This document shows positions 41,049 to 48,771 of a DNA stretch of 64,000 nucleotides, in pieces. The stretch is from Streptomyces sp. NBC_01381 (GTDB taxonomy: Bacteria > Actinomycetota > Actinomycetes > Streptomycetales > Streptomycetaceae): positions 2,480,001-2,544,000 of the forward strand of contig NZ_JAPEPI010000002.1 in the NCBI RefSeq assembly GCF_026340305.1, given 5' to 3'. The translations under genes were made by a program, and so were the position numbers. Within the stretch, counting starts at the first letter, position 1. Every line of letters starts with the position of its first letter. Below the pieces are notes generated by a model. That model was not told where the DNA came from. It searched no databases and worked only from the letters and a program-made list of their open reading frames with translations.

Positions 41049-42419
41049 ATGAGTACTGCTCGCGACTGGGCCGAACTCCTGCGTGTCCCGGCCCTGTTCA
41101 CCGTGCCCGGTGACGCGCTCGCGGGGGCGGCGGCGACCGGGCTGCGCCCGAACCCCCGCACCCTGCTCGCCATGGCCGCATCCCTCTCCCTGTACGAGGC
41201 GGGCATGGCCCTCAACGACTGGGCGGACCGCGCGGACGACGCGGTCGAACGCCCGCACCGCCCCCTGCCGTCCGGCCGCATCGCCCCAGCGGCGGCCCTG
41301 GGCGCGGCCGCCGCTTTCACGGCCGGCGGCCTGGCCCTCGCCTCCCGCGCGGGATGGCCCGCCCTGGCTGTGGCGAGTGCCTTGGCGGGCACGGTCTGGG
41401 CCTATGACCTGGGCCTGAAGCACACCCCGGCCGGCCCCGCCGCCATGGCCGCGGCCCGCGGCCTCGACCTGCTCCTGGGCGCGACGGCCACCGGCAAGGG
41501 CCACCCGGCGGGCAACCAACTCCGAGCCGCGATGCCCACCGCCCTCGTACTGAGCGCCCACACCCTCGCCGTGACCGCGGTCTCACGCCGCGAGGCACAG
41601 GGCGGCTCCACGGCGGCACCGCTGGCAGCGCTGGCAGCGACGGCGGCACTGGCCCGGCTGCTCACACCGGGAGGCGGCGGCGAACGCGGCGTCAGCCGCA
41701 GCGGACATGGCGGCCACGGTGGCGGCGGCGGACACGGTGGCCACGGCAGCCGCAGCGGCCACGGTGGCCGCGGCCGTGACCTCGCCCTTCAACTCCCGGC
41801 AGGCCGACGGGCAGCAGCCACTCGCGGCCTGCCGGGTTCCACAGCGGAGCAGGCGACCCACGGTGCCGGCCGCGGGGGCGCCGGCGCCGCACGGCACGCG
41901 ACGCCGAGGGCTGACTCGACACCGGGGGCGTGGCTCACCGGGACCCGGAACGAAGGGCTGCCGGGGCTCGCGGCGGGCGCGGCGCGAGCGGTGAACGCGG
42001 TGAATGCGGGGGGCGCGGCGGGTGTGGTCAACGGGGCGGGCGCGGTCAACGGGGCGGGCAGGGCGAACGGGGCGGGCCGGGCGAGCGCGGCGTACGCCGT
42101 ACCCGGCGCGTGGCGCCCTGGTACCCGCGCCACGAGCGCGGCGTACGCGGCCCCCGGCGTGTGGCGCACCGGTACCCGCGCCGCGGTGCAGGCCGCCCTC
42201 GCGGCCGGCTACGCCGTCACCGCTGCCCGCCCCCTCTTCCACGCCGCGCTCAACCCGTCACCCCAGCTCACCCAACGAGCCGTCGGCGGCGGAATCCGCG
42301 CCATGATCCCGCTCCAGGCCGCACTCTCCGCCCGCGCGGGCGCCCTCGGCAGCGCCCTGGCGACCGCCGCCCTCGCCCCGGCGGCCCGCCGGTTCGGCCG
42401 GAAGGTGAGTGTCACGTGA
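41049..42419 (+). CDS. eboC: UbiA-family prenyltransferase, EboC-like, with large low-complexity insert
   Basis: A 456-aa membrane prenyltransferase. The first Mg-diphosphate motif is NDWADRADD (about 57-65), and the second region is YDLGLKH (about 119). Helices fill residues 1-205 and 380-456. Between them about 170 residues are Gly/Ala/His/Arg-rich repeats (HGGHGGGGGHGGHGSRSGHG, then AVNGAGRANGAGRAS), encoded by tandem DNA from 41670 to 42185. EboC proteins are normally near 300 aa, so this is an expansion in a loop between helices. The stop overlaps the next GTG by 4 bp. It probably attaches a prenyl chain to the operon's cyclitol or sugar product. Confidence 0.82.
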   Translation: MSTARDWAELLRVPALFTVPGDALAGAAATGLRPNPRTLLAMAASLSLYEAGMALNDWADRADDAVERPHRPLPSGRIAPAAALGAAAAFTAGGLALASRAGWPALAVASALAGTVWAYDLGLKHTPAGPAAMAAARGLDLLLGATATGKGHPAGNQLRAAMPTALVLSAHTLAVTAVSRREAQGGSTAAPLAALAATAALARLLTPGGGGERGVSRSGHGGHGGGGGHGGHGSRSGHGGRGRDLALQLPAGRRAAATRGLPGSTAEQATHGAGRGGAGAARHATPRADSTPGAWLTGTRNEGLPGLAAGAARAVNAVNAGGAAGVVNGAGAVNGAGRANGAGRASAAYAVPGAWRPGTRATSAAYAAPGVWRTGTRAAVQAALAAGYAVTAARPLFHAALNPSPQLTQRAVGGGIRAMIPLQAALSARAGALGSALATAALAPAARRFGRKVSVT

Positions 42420-43381
42420 CCGGAGGAGCGGACCGGCGGGACACACCGCCGAGCGGTGCCGTGGCACCCCTGCGGTTCGGGTACGGCACCAACGGCCTGA
42501 CCGATCTTCGGCTCGACGACGCCCTCGGTCTCCTCGCCGACCTCGGCTACGTCGGCGTAGGCCTGACCCTCGACCACATGCACCTCGACCCCCTCGCCCC
42601 CGACCTCGCGGCCCGCAGCCGCCGCGTGGCCCGCGGCCTGGAGCGGTTCGGTCTTACGGCGACGATCGAGACGGGCGCCCGCTATGTGCTCGACCCGCGC
42701 CGCAAGCACGGCCCCTCGCTCCTGGACCCCGACCCGGACGCACGGGCGGCCCGCGTCCGGCTGCTGATCCGCGCCGTCCAGGTCGCCGCCGACCTCGGCG
42801 CCCACGCCGTGCACTGCTTCAGCGGCATCACCCCCGAGGGAACCACCGACGACACCGCCTGGCAGCGCCTCGCCGAAGCCCTCGGACCCGTCCTGGACGC
42901 CGCGTCCGGCGCCGCCGTGCCCCTGGCCATCGAACCCGAACCCGGCCACCTCCTCTCCACACTCGCCGACTTCCACCGCCTCCGCCACGAACTCGGCGAC
43001 CCCGAGCCCCTGGGGCTCACCCTCGACATCGGCCACTGCCAGTGCCTCGAACCGCTCCCTCCCGCCGACTGCATACGCGCCGCCGCGCCCTGGCTACGGC
43101 ACGTCCAGATCGAGGACATGCGCCGCGGTGTCCACGAACACCTCCCGTTCGGGGACGGGGAGATCGACTTCCCGCCCGTGCTCGAAGCCCTTGCCGCCAC
43201 CGGCTACCAAGGCCTCACCGTCGTCGAACTGCCCCGCCACTCCCACGCGGGCCCCCAACTCGCCTACCACTCCATCGAGTTCCTGCACCGGGCCGCCGAA
43301 GGAATCCGCGCCCCCGACCGAAAGGGCACTCCGCCACCGAGCGCCCCCGCCCGCACCCCAGCCAGAGGAGGAACTCCGTGA
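42416..43381 (+). CDS. Sugar phosphate isomerase/epimerase-like TIM barrel of the Ebo operon
   Basis: A 321-aa AP_endonuc_2-type TIM barrel (LRFGYGTNGLTDLRLDDALG, LAIEPEPGHLLSTL, GLTLDIGHCQCLEPLPPADC, DMRRGVHEHLPFGDGEIDFP). The metal ligands Glu, Asp, His, His and Glu of the fold can be matched. GTG 42416 overlaps the eboC stop and its own stop overlaps the EboA-like start, each as GTGA. It is distinct from the EboE gene downstream; the substrate is unknown. Confidence 0.82.
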   Translation: MTGGADRRDTPPSGAVAPLRFGYGTNGLTDLRLDDALGLLADLGYVGVGLTLDHMHLDPLAPDLAARSRRVARGLERFGLTATIETGARYVLDPRRKHGPSLLDPDPDARAARVRLLIRAVQVAADLGAHAVHCFSGITPEGTTDDTAWQRLAEALGPVLDAASGAAVPLAIEPEPGHLLSTLADFHRLRHELGDPEPLGLTLDIGHCQCLEPLPPADCIRAAAPWLRHVQIEDMRRGVHEHLPFGDGEIDFPPVLEALAATGYQGLTVVELPRHSHAGPQLAYHSIEFLHRAAEGIRAPDRKGTPPPSAPARTPARGGTP

Positions 43382-44079
43382 CCGATGCCACCGCCATCGC
43401 CGACCTCCGCAGCCGCCTCGACGCCGACCTCGGCGGCGCCGCCCGGGCCTGGCTCGACCAGGCCACCGCGGAGGCCGCCGCCCGCCACGGACAGCCGGAC
43501 CAAGCTGCCGCCCCCGTCTGGGAGTTGCGCTTCGCCGAGGCCGGCCGACGCTGCGGCCAGGAGCACGCCGACGCCGCTCGCGTGCTCCTCCTGAACGCCG
43601 CCGACGCGGACCCGGCCACGCTCAACCGCGTCTACGAACAGGGCACCGCCGCCGAGCGCCGCGCCGTCCTGCACGCCCTGCCCCACCTGGTGCCGGGCCC
43701 CGAAGCCCTGCCCCTGGTCGAGGACGCCCTGCGCACCAACGACACCCGGCTCGTCGCCGCGGCAGTCGGGCCGTACGCCGCCCGGCACCTCGCACCGCAT
43801 CACTGGCGCCACGCGGTCCTCAAGTGCCTGTTCACCGGTGTCCCCGTGGACGCCGTGGCCGACCTCCCGCGCCGCGCCCACGCCGACGCCGAGCTCGCCC
43901 GCATGCTCGGCGACTACGCGGGCGAACGCACCGCCGCAGGCCGCCCCGTCCCCGGCGATCTGCACCGCGTCCTGGCCCTGACCGCCCCTACGGCGCCCTC
44001 CGCCGCAGCGGACCCGTCATCCCCCGCGACACCCTCGGCCCCCGCGACCCCTTCGACCGGCGAGGAGCAGGAGTCCTGA
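43378..44079 (+). CDS. eboA: EboA-domain protein
   Basis: A 233-aa protein with the alpha-helical EboA pattern (ARVLLLNAADADPATLNRVY, AERRAVLHALPHLVPGPEAL, LKCLFTGVPVDAVADLPRRA, ELARMLGDYAGERTAAGRPV). The C-terminal about 35 residues are an Ala/Pro/Ser/Thr repeat tail (SSPATPSAPATPS). EboA has no known enzymatic activity. GTG 43378 overlaps the preceding stop, and its TGA shares one base with the ATG of eboB. Confidence 0.8.
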   Translation: MTDATAIADLRSRLDADLGGAARAWLDQATAEAAARHGQPDQAAAPVWELRFAEAGRRCGQEHADAARVLLLNAADADPATLNRVYEQGTAAERRAVLHALPHLVPGPEALPLVEDALRTNDTRLVAAAVGPYAARHLAPHHWRHAVLKCLFTGVPVDAVADLPRRAHADAELARMLGDYAGERTAAGRPVPGDLHRVLALTAPTAPSAAADPSSPATPSAPATPSTGEEQES

Positions 44080-44927
44080 TGCGCATCTTCGACCCCCACA
44101 TCCACATGACGTCCCGAACCACCGACGACTACCAGGCCATGTACGCCGCCGGCGTCCGCGCCGTCGTCGAGCCGGCCTTCTGGCTGGGCCAGCCCCGCAC
44201 CTCACCCGCCTCCTTCTTCGACTACTTCGACTCCCTCCTGGGCTGGGAACCCTTCCGCGCCGCCCAGTACGGCATCGCCCACCACTGCACGATCGCCCTC
44301 AACCCCAAAGAGGCGAACGACCCCCGCTGCACCCCGGTCCTCGACGAGCTGCCCCGGTATCTCGTCAAGGACAACGTCGTCGCCGTCGGCGAGATCGGCT
44401 ATGACTCCATGACCCCCGCCGAGGACGCCGCGCTCACCGCCCAGCTCCAGCTCGCCGCCGACCACGAGCTGCCCGCGCTCGTCCACACCCCGCACCGCGA
44501 CAAGCTGGCGGGGCTGCGCCGCACCCTCGACGTCGTCCGGGAGTCCGCGCTGCCCCTGGAGCGGGTCCTCATCGACCATCTCAACGAGACCACGGTCAAG
44601 GAGGCCAAGGACAGCGGCTGCTGGCTCGGGTTCTCCGTCTATCCCGACACCAAGATGGACGAGGAACGGATGGTGGCGATCCTGCACGAGCACGGGACCG
44701 AGCGCGTCCTGGTCAACTCGGCCGCCGACTGGGGCAAGAGCGACCCGCTCAAGACCCGCAAGGTGGCCGACGCCATGCTCAAGGCCGGGTTCAGCGAGGA
44801 CGACGTCGACCTGGTCCTGTGGCGCAACCCGGTCGCCTTCTATGGACTCAGCGGGCGCCTCGCCCTCGATGTCACCGACACCGACGCCACCCACGAAGGC
44901 AACTCCATCCTCCGCGGCGGGGCGTGA
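44079..44927 (+). CDS. eboB: TatD-family metal-dependent hydrolase, EboB
   Basis: A 282-aa amidohydrolase-fold protein. The N-terminal metal motif is DPHIHMTSRTTDDYQAM, VAVGEIGYDSMTPAEDAAL carries the bridging Glu, and VHTPHRDK, LIDHLNETTV and VNSAADWGKSDPL supply His and Asp ligands. ATG 44079 overlaps the eboA stop (TGATG). It is clearly related to TatD but is the EboB form found in Ebo operons; the substrate is unknown. Confidence 0.87.
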   Translation: MRIFDPHIHMTSRTTDDYQAMYAAGVRAVVEPAFWLGQPRTSPASFFDYFDSLLGWEPFRAAQYGIAHHCTIALNPKEANDPRCTPVLDELPRYLVKDNVVAVGEIGYDSMTPAEDAALTAQLQLAADHELPALVHTPHRDKLAGLRRTLDVVRESALPLERVLIDHLNETTVKEAKDSGCWLGFSVYPDTKMDEERMVAILHEHGTERVLVNSAADWGKSDPLKTRKVADAMLKAGFSEDDVDLVLWRNPVAFYGLSGRLALDVTDTDATHEGNSILRGGA

Positions 44928-44930
44928 GCC

Positions 44931-46100
44931 ATGCGCTTCCGGCACCCCGACGGCAGCGTCGTCCACCTCGCGTACTGCACGAACGTCCATCCGGCGGAGA
45001 CACTCGACGGCGTCCTCGCGCAACTCCGCGACCACTGCGAACCCGTACGCAAACGCCTCGGCAGGGACCGCCTGGGCATCGGCCTGTGGCTCGCCAAGGA
45101 CGCCGCGCACGCCCTGGTCACCGACCCCGCCGCCCTCCGTGGCCTGCGCACCGAACTCGACCGGCGCGGCCTCGAGGTCGTCACCCTCAACGGATTCCCG
45201 TATGAAGGGTTCGGTGCCGAAGAGGTCAAGTACCGCGTGTACAAGCCGGACTGGACCGATCCGGAGCGGCTCTCCCACACCACCGACCTGGCCCGCCTGC
45301 TCGCCGCCCTGCTGCCCGACGACGTCACCGACGGCACCATCTCCACCCTTCCCCTCGCCTGGCGCACCCCCTTCGACCCCGTCCACGCCGAGGCGGCCCG
45401 CGCCGCCCTCACCGCGCTCGCCCAACGTCTGGACGCGCTCGACGAGTTGACCGGCAGGTCGATCCGCATCGGCCTGGAACCGGAACCGGGCTGCACCGTC
45501 GAGACCACGAGCGACGCGATCGCCCCCCTCACCGCGGTCGGTCACGACCGCATCGGTGTCTGTGTCGACACCTGCCACCTGGCCACCTCCTTCGAAGAAC
45601 CGCGGACGGCGCTCGACGCCCTCGCCGCCGCGGGCGTCCCCGTCGTGAAGTCCCAGCTTTCCGCTGCCCTGCATGCCGAACACCCCCATCTCGCCCAAGT
45701 CCGCGAAGCCCTCGCCGCCTTCGACGAGCCCCGCTTCCTGCACCAGACCCGCACCCGCACGCCCGCCGGCTTGCGCGGCACCGACGACCTCGGCGAGGCC
45801 CTCGCCGGCGACGCCCTGCCCGACTCGGCACCCTGGCGCGCCCACTTCCACGTCCCCCTGCACGCAGCCCCCGCGCCGCCTCTCACCTCCACACTCCCCG
45901 TCCTGAAGGACACGCTCACGCACCTCGTCGGCGGACCTCACCCCCGTACCCGCCACCTCGAGGTCGAGACCTACACCTGGCAGGCGCTGCCACCCGAGCT
46001 GCGCCCCCGCTCCCGCCCCCAGCTCGCCGACGGCATCGCCGCCGAGCTCACCCTCGCCCGCGATCTCCTGACGGACCTCGGCCTCAAGGAACTCCCATGA
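44931..46100 (+). CDS. eboE: Metabolite traffic protein EboE (xylose isomerase-like)
   Basis: A 389-aa TIM-barrel protein with the EboE start (HLAYCTNVHPAETLDGVLAQ) and VVTLNGFPYEGFGAEEVKYR, GRSIRIGLEPEPGCTVETT and GVCVDTCHLATSFEEP. It begins 3 bp after the eboB stop and overlaps eboF by 4 bp. In cyanobacteria, ebo genes are needed for export of the scytonemin monomer to the periplasm (established literature). The biochemical role of EboE is not known. Confidence 0.88.
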   Translation: MRFRHPDGSVVHLAYCTNVHPAETLDGVLAQLRDHCEPVRKRLGRDRLGIGLWLAKDAAHALVTDPAALRGLRTELDRRGLEVVTLNGFPYEGFGAEEVKYRVYKPDWTDPERLSHTTDLARLLAALLPDDVTDGTISTLPLAWRTPFDPVHAEAARAALTALAQRLDALDELTGRSIRIGLEPEPGCTVETTSDAIAPLTAVGHDRIGVCVDTCHLATSFEEPRTALDALAAAGVPVVKSQLSAALHAEHPHLAQVREALAAFDEPRFLHQTRTRTPAGLRGTDDLGEALAGDALPDSAPWRAHFHVPLHAAPAPPLTSTLPVLKDTLTHLVGGPHPRTRHLEVETYTWQALPPELRPRSRPQLADGIAAELTLARDLLTDLGLKELP

Positions 46101-47479
46101 GCCCCACACCCCTCCTCGTCCTGGACGTCGTCGGCCTCACCCCGCGCCTCCTCGACCACATGCCGCACCTCAAGTCCCTCGGCGGGTCCGGCTCGCAGGC
46201 CACGCTCGGCACCGTCCTGCCCGCCGTGACCTGCGCGGCCCAGTCGACCTTCCTCACCGGCACCACCCCCGCCGAGCACGGCATCGTCGGCAACGGCTGG
46301 TACTTCCGCGAGCTCGGCGACGTACTGCTGTGGCGCCAGCACAACGGCCTCGTCGCCGGCGACAAACTGTGGGACGCCGCCCGCCGCGCGCACCCCGGCT
46401 ACACCGTCGCCAATATCTGCTGGTGGTACGCCATGGGCGCCGACACCGACATCACCATCACCCCCCGTCCCGTCTACTACGCCGACGGCCGCAAGGAACC
46501 CGACTGCTACACCCGGCCCCCGGCCCTGCACGACGAACTCACCGAGAAATTCGGTACGTTCCCCCTCTTCCACTTCTGGGGCCCCGGAGCCGACATCGTC
46601 TCCAGCCGCTGGATCGTGGACGCCACCCGCCACATCATCGACACCCGCCACCCCGACCTGGCACTGTGCTATCTCCCGCACCTCGACTACGACCTGCAGC
46701 GCTTCGGCCCCGACGACCCGCGCTCCCACCAGGCCGCCGCCGACCTCGACGCGACCATCGCCCCCCTTCTCGACGACGCGAAGGCAGAAGGCCGCACCGT
46801 CGTCGCGCTGTCCGAGTACGGCATCACCCGCGTGAGCCGTCCCGTCGACATCAACCGAGCCCTGCGCCGCGCCGGCCTGCTCGAAGTGCACACCCAGGAC
46901 GGCATGGAGTACCTCGACCCGATGACGTCCCGCGCCTTCGCCGTCGCCGACCACCAGATCGCCCATGTGTATGTGCGCAGGCCCGAGGACATGGAAGCTA
47001 CCCGCGCGGCGCTCGCCGACCTGCCCGGCATCGAGCAACTCCTCGACGACGAGGGCAAGAAGGCCAACCACCTGGACCACCCGCGCTCCGGCGAGCTCGT
47101 CGCCGTCGCGGAGCCGGACGCCTGGTTCACGTACTACTACTGGCTCGACGACGCCCGCGCGCCCGACTTCGCGCAGCTCGTCGAGATCCACCGCAAACCC
47201 GGCTACGACCCTGTCGAGCTCTTCATGGACCCCGAGGACCCCTACGTCCGCGTCAAGGCCGCGGGCGCCCTGGCCCGCAAGAAGCTCGGCATGCGCTACC
47301 GCATGGCGGTCGTGCCCCTGGACCCGTCACCTATTCGCGGCAGCCATGGCCGCCTCCCCACGAGCGAGGACCTCGATTCAGGACCGCTCATTCTGTGCTC
47401 CACCCCCCGCGCCGTAAGCGGCCGCGTCGCGGCCACCGATGTGAAATCGCTGCTGCTCGATCTCGCAGGACTGCACTGA
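46097..47479 (+). CDS. eboF: Alkaline phosphatase-superfamily nucleotide pyrophosphatase, EboF
   Basis: A 460-aa phosphodiesterase/NPP-type enzyme. LLVLDVVGLTPRLLDHMPHL opens the metal site, AVTCAAQSTFLTGTTPAEHG carries the nucleophile region (about 44), HLDYDLQRFGPDDPRSHQAA and SEYGITRVSRPVDIN supply later ligands. It overlaps eboE by 4 bp (ATGA) and ends the coupled operon. It is predicted to cleave a phosphodiester or nucleotide-linked intermediate of the pathway. Confidence 0.86.
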   Translation: MSPTPLLVLDVVGLTPRLLDHMPHLKSLGGSGSQATLGTVLPAVTCAAQSTFLTGTTPAEHGIVGNGWYFRELGDVLLWRQHNGLVAGDKLWDAARRAHPGYTVANICWWYAMGADTDITITPRPVYYADGRKEPDCYTRPPALHDELTEKFGTFPLFHFWGPGADIVSSRWIVDATRHIIDTRHPDLALCYLPHLDYDLQRFGPDDPRSHQAAADLDATIAPLLDDAKAEGRTVVALSEYGITRVSRPVDINRALRRAGLLEVHTQDGMEYLDPMTSRAFAVADHQIAHVYVRRPEDMEATRAALADLPGIEQLLDDEGKKANHLDHPRSGELVAVAEPDAWFTYYYWLDDARAPDFAQLVEIHRKPGYDPVELFMDPEDPYVRVKAAGALARKKLGMRYRMAVVPLDPSPIRGSHGRLPTSEDLDSGPLILCSTPRAVSGRVAATDVKSLLLDLAGLH

Positions 47480-47589
47480 GCCGTGCACCGCGCCGCCGAG
47501 TTCAGCTTGATCTCCACTGAACCAGATGGCTCGGTCCGTGCCATCAGGGTCCGACCCTGATCGTTCCCCGAGCCGGTAATCGAACCCAT

Positions 47590-47634
47590 CCCTGACTGCC
47601 CCAGCCCTGACTCATCCAGCCCTGACTCGATCCC
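47590..47634 (+). repeat. Three 15-bp CCCTGACT repeats before the Tat TIM-barrel gene
   Basis: Units beginning CCCTGACTGCCCCAG (47590), CCCTGACTCATCCAG (47605) and CCCTGACTCGATCCC (47620) fill the region just upstream of the next start. Most of the 165-bp gap between eboF and this gene is otherwise featureless. Confidence 0.55.
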
Positions 47635-47644
47635 GGGAGACCTC

Positions 47645-48682
47645 ATGAGCCGCAAGCACACCCCCGCCGACCCCGAACTGGCCCACAGACTCAGCAGACG
47701 CGGCATGCTCGGCGTGGCCGCGGGCGCCACCGCCGCGGCCCTGATCGGCACCGCCGCCACGGCTGCCCCCGCCACCGCGGCTGAGCAGGGCCGCGGCCGA
47801 CCCGTCCTGCCGCCCGGCCGCCTCGGCATCCAGCTCTACAGCCTGCGCGACAAGGTCTCCACCCTCGGATTCGCCGCCGTCTTCGCCGAGTTGGAGAAGT
47901 ACGGGTACGACGAGGTCGAGTTCGCCGGATACACCCAGGGCGCGGCGGGCGCCATCACCCTGGCCCAGCTGAAGCAGCTGGCGCGCGATCACGGTCTGCA
48001 CCCGATCGGCAGCCACGTCGGCTATTACGACGACAACAACCCCAACGCCTACACCTTCGCGCAGAACCTCACCAAGGTCCTCGACGACGCCGAGGCCCTG
48101 GGCCTCAAGCACATCGGCACCGCGTCGGGACCCTTCCGCTACGGCTCGACCGTCGACGGATGGAAGCGTGCCGCCGAGGACTTCAACACGTACGGAGAAG
48201 CGGCCCGCAAGCGCGGCATGAAGTTCTACCAGCACAACCACGCCGAGGAGTTCTCCTTCGCCACCGACAAGCCGAACGTGCGCCTCTATGACGTGCTGCT
48301 CGCCGAGACCGCCCCCGACTTCGTCTATCTGGAGATGGACATCTACTGGGCGTTCGCGGGCCAGTTCCGCTTCGGCAAGCGCCCGGACGGCACGCCGGCG
48401 CCCTTCGAGCCGCTCGACTACGTACTCAAGCAGCCGCACCGCTACCCGCTGTTCCATGTCAAGGACGGCATACGGGACGAGACCGCCCGCGACGGCTACC
48501 GCATGGTGGACGTCGGGGACGGCGACATCGACTACAAGAGGTTCCTCTCCAAGGTGACCGCGCGGAGCCATGACGGCCGCCGCTACCACCACTGGCAGAC
48601 CGAGCACGACAACCCGGTCGAGTCCTACGCCTTCGCCCGCAAGTCCAGCGAGCACCTGCACTCGCTGCGCTGCGGCGACTGA
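47645..48682 (+). CDS. Tat-exported sugar phosphate isomerase/epimerase-like TIM barrel
   Basis: A 345-aa exported protein. The N-terminus LSRRGMLGVAAGATAAALIG is a twin-arginine signal with cleavage near ATAAEQ. The barrel (GRLGIQLYSLRDKVSTLGFA, YDEVEFAGY, MKFYQHNHAEEFSF, FVYLEMDIYWAF, YPLFHVKDGI) keeps the His/Asp/Glu metal residues. Together with the secreted dehydrogenase and ThuA-DUF1080 lipoprotein it supports extracellular sugar conversion. It is the last plus-strand gene of this block and is followed by a strong terminator. Confidence 0.87.
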   Translation: MSRKHTPADPELAHRLSRRGMLGVAAGATAAALIGTAATAAPATAAEQGRGRPVLPPGRLGIQLYSLRDKVSTLGFAAVFAELEKYGYDEVEFAGYTQGAAGAITLAQLKQLARDHGLHPIGSHVGYYDDNNPNAYTFAQNLTKVLDDAEALGLKHIGTASGPFRYGSTVDGWKRAAEDFNTYGEAARKRGMKFYQHNHAEEFSFATDKPNVRLYDVLLAETAPDFVYLEMDIYWAFAGQFRFGKRPDGTPAPFEPLDYVLKQPHRYPLFHVKDGIRDETARDGYRMVDVGDGDIDYKRFLSKVTARSHDGRRYHHWQTEHDNPVESYAFARKSSEHLHSLRCGD

Positions 48683-48696
48683 CACCGGACACGGCG

Positions 48697-48733
48697 GCGG
48701 CCGGCCCGTGCATCAGGTGCACGGGCCGGCCGC
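48697..48733. terminator. Strong bidirectional terminator
   Basis: A perfect 16-bp stem (left arm GCGGCCGGCCCGTGCA at 48697-48712, right arm 48718-48733) with a 5-base loop TCAGG between convergent genes. It probably ends both the TIM-barrel transcript and the oxalate-carrier operon. Confidence 0.85.
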
Positions 48734-48771
48734 TGAGCCGTGCGACGCGTATTGGAGCGTCACCCCAAGTT

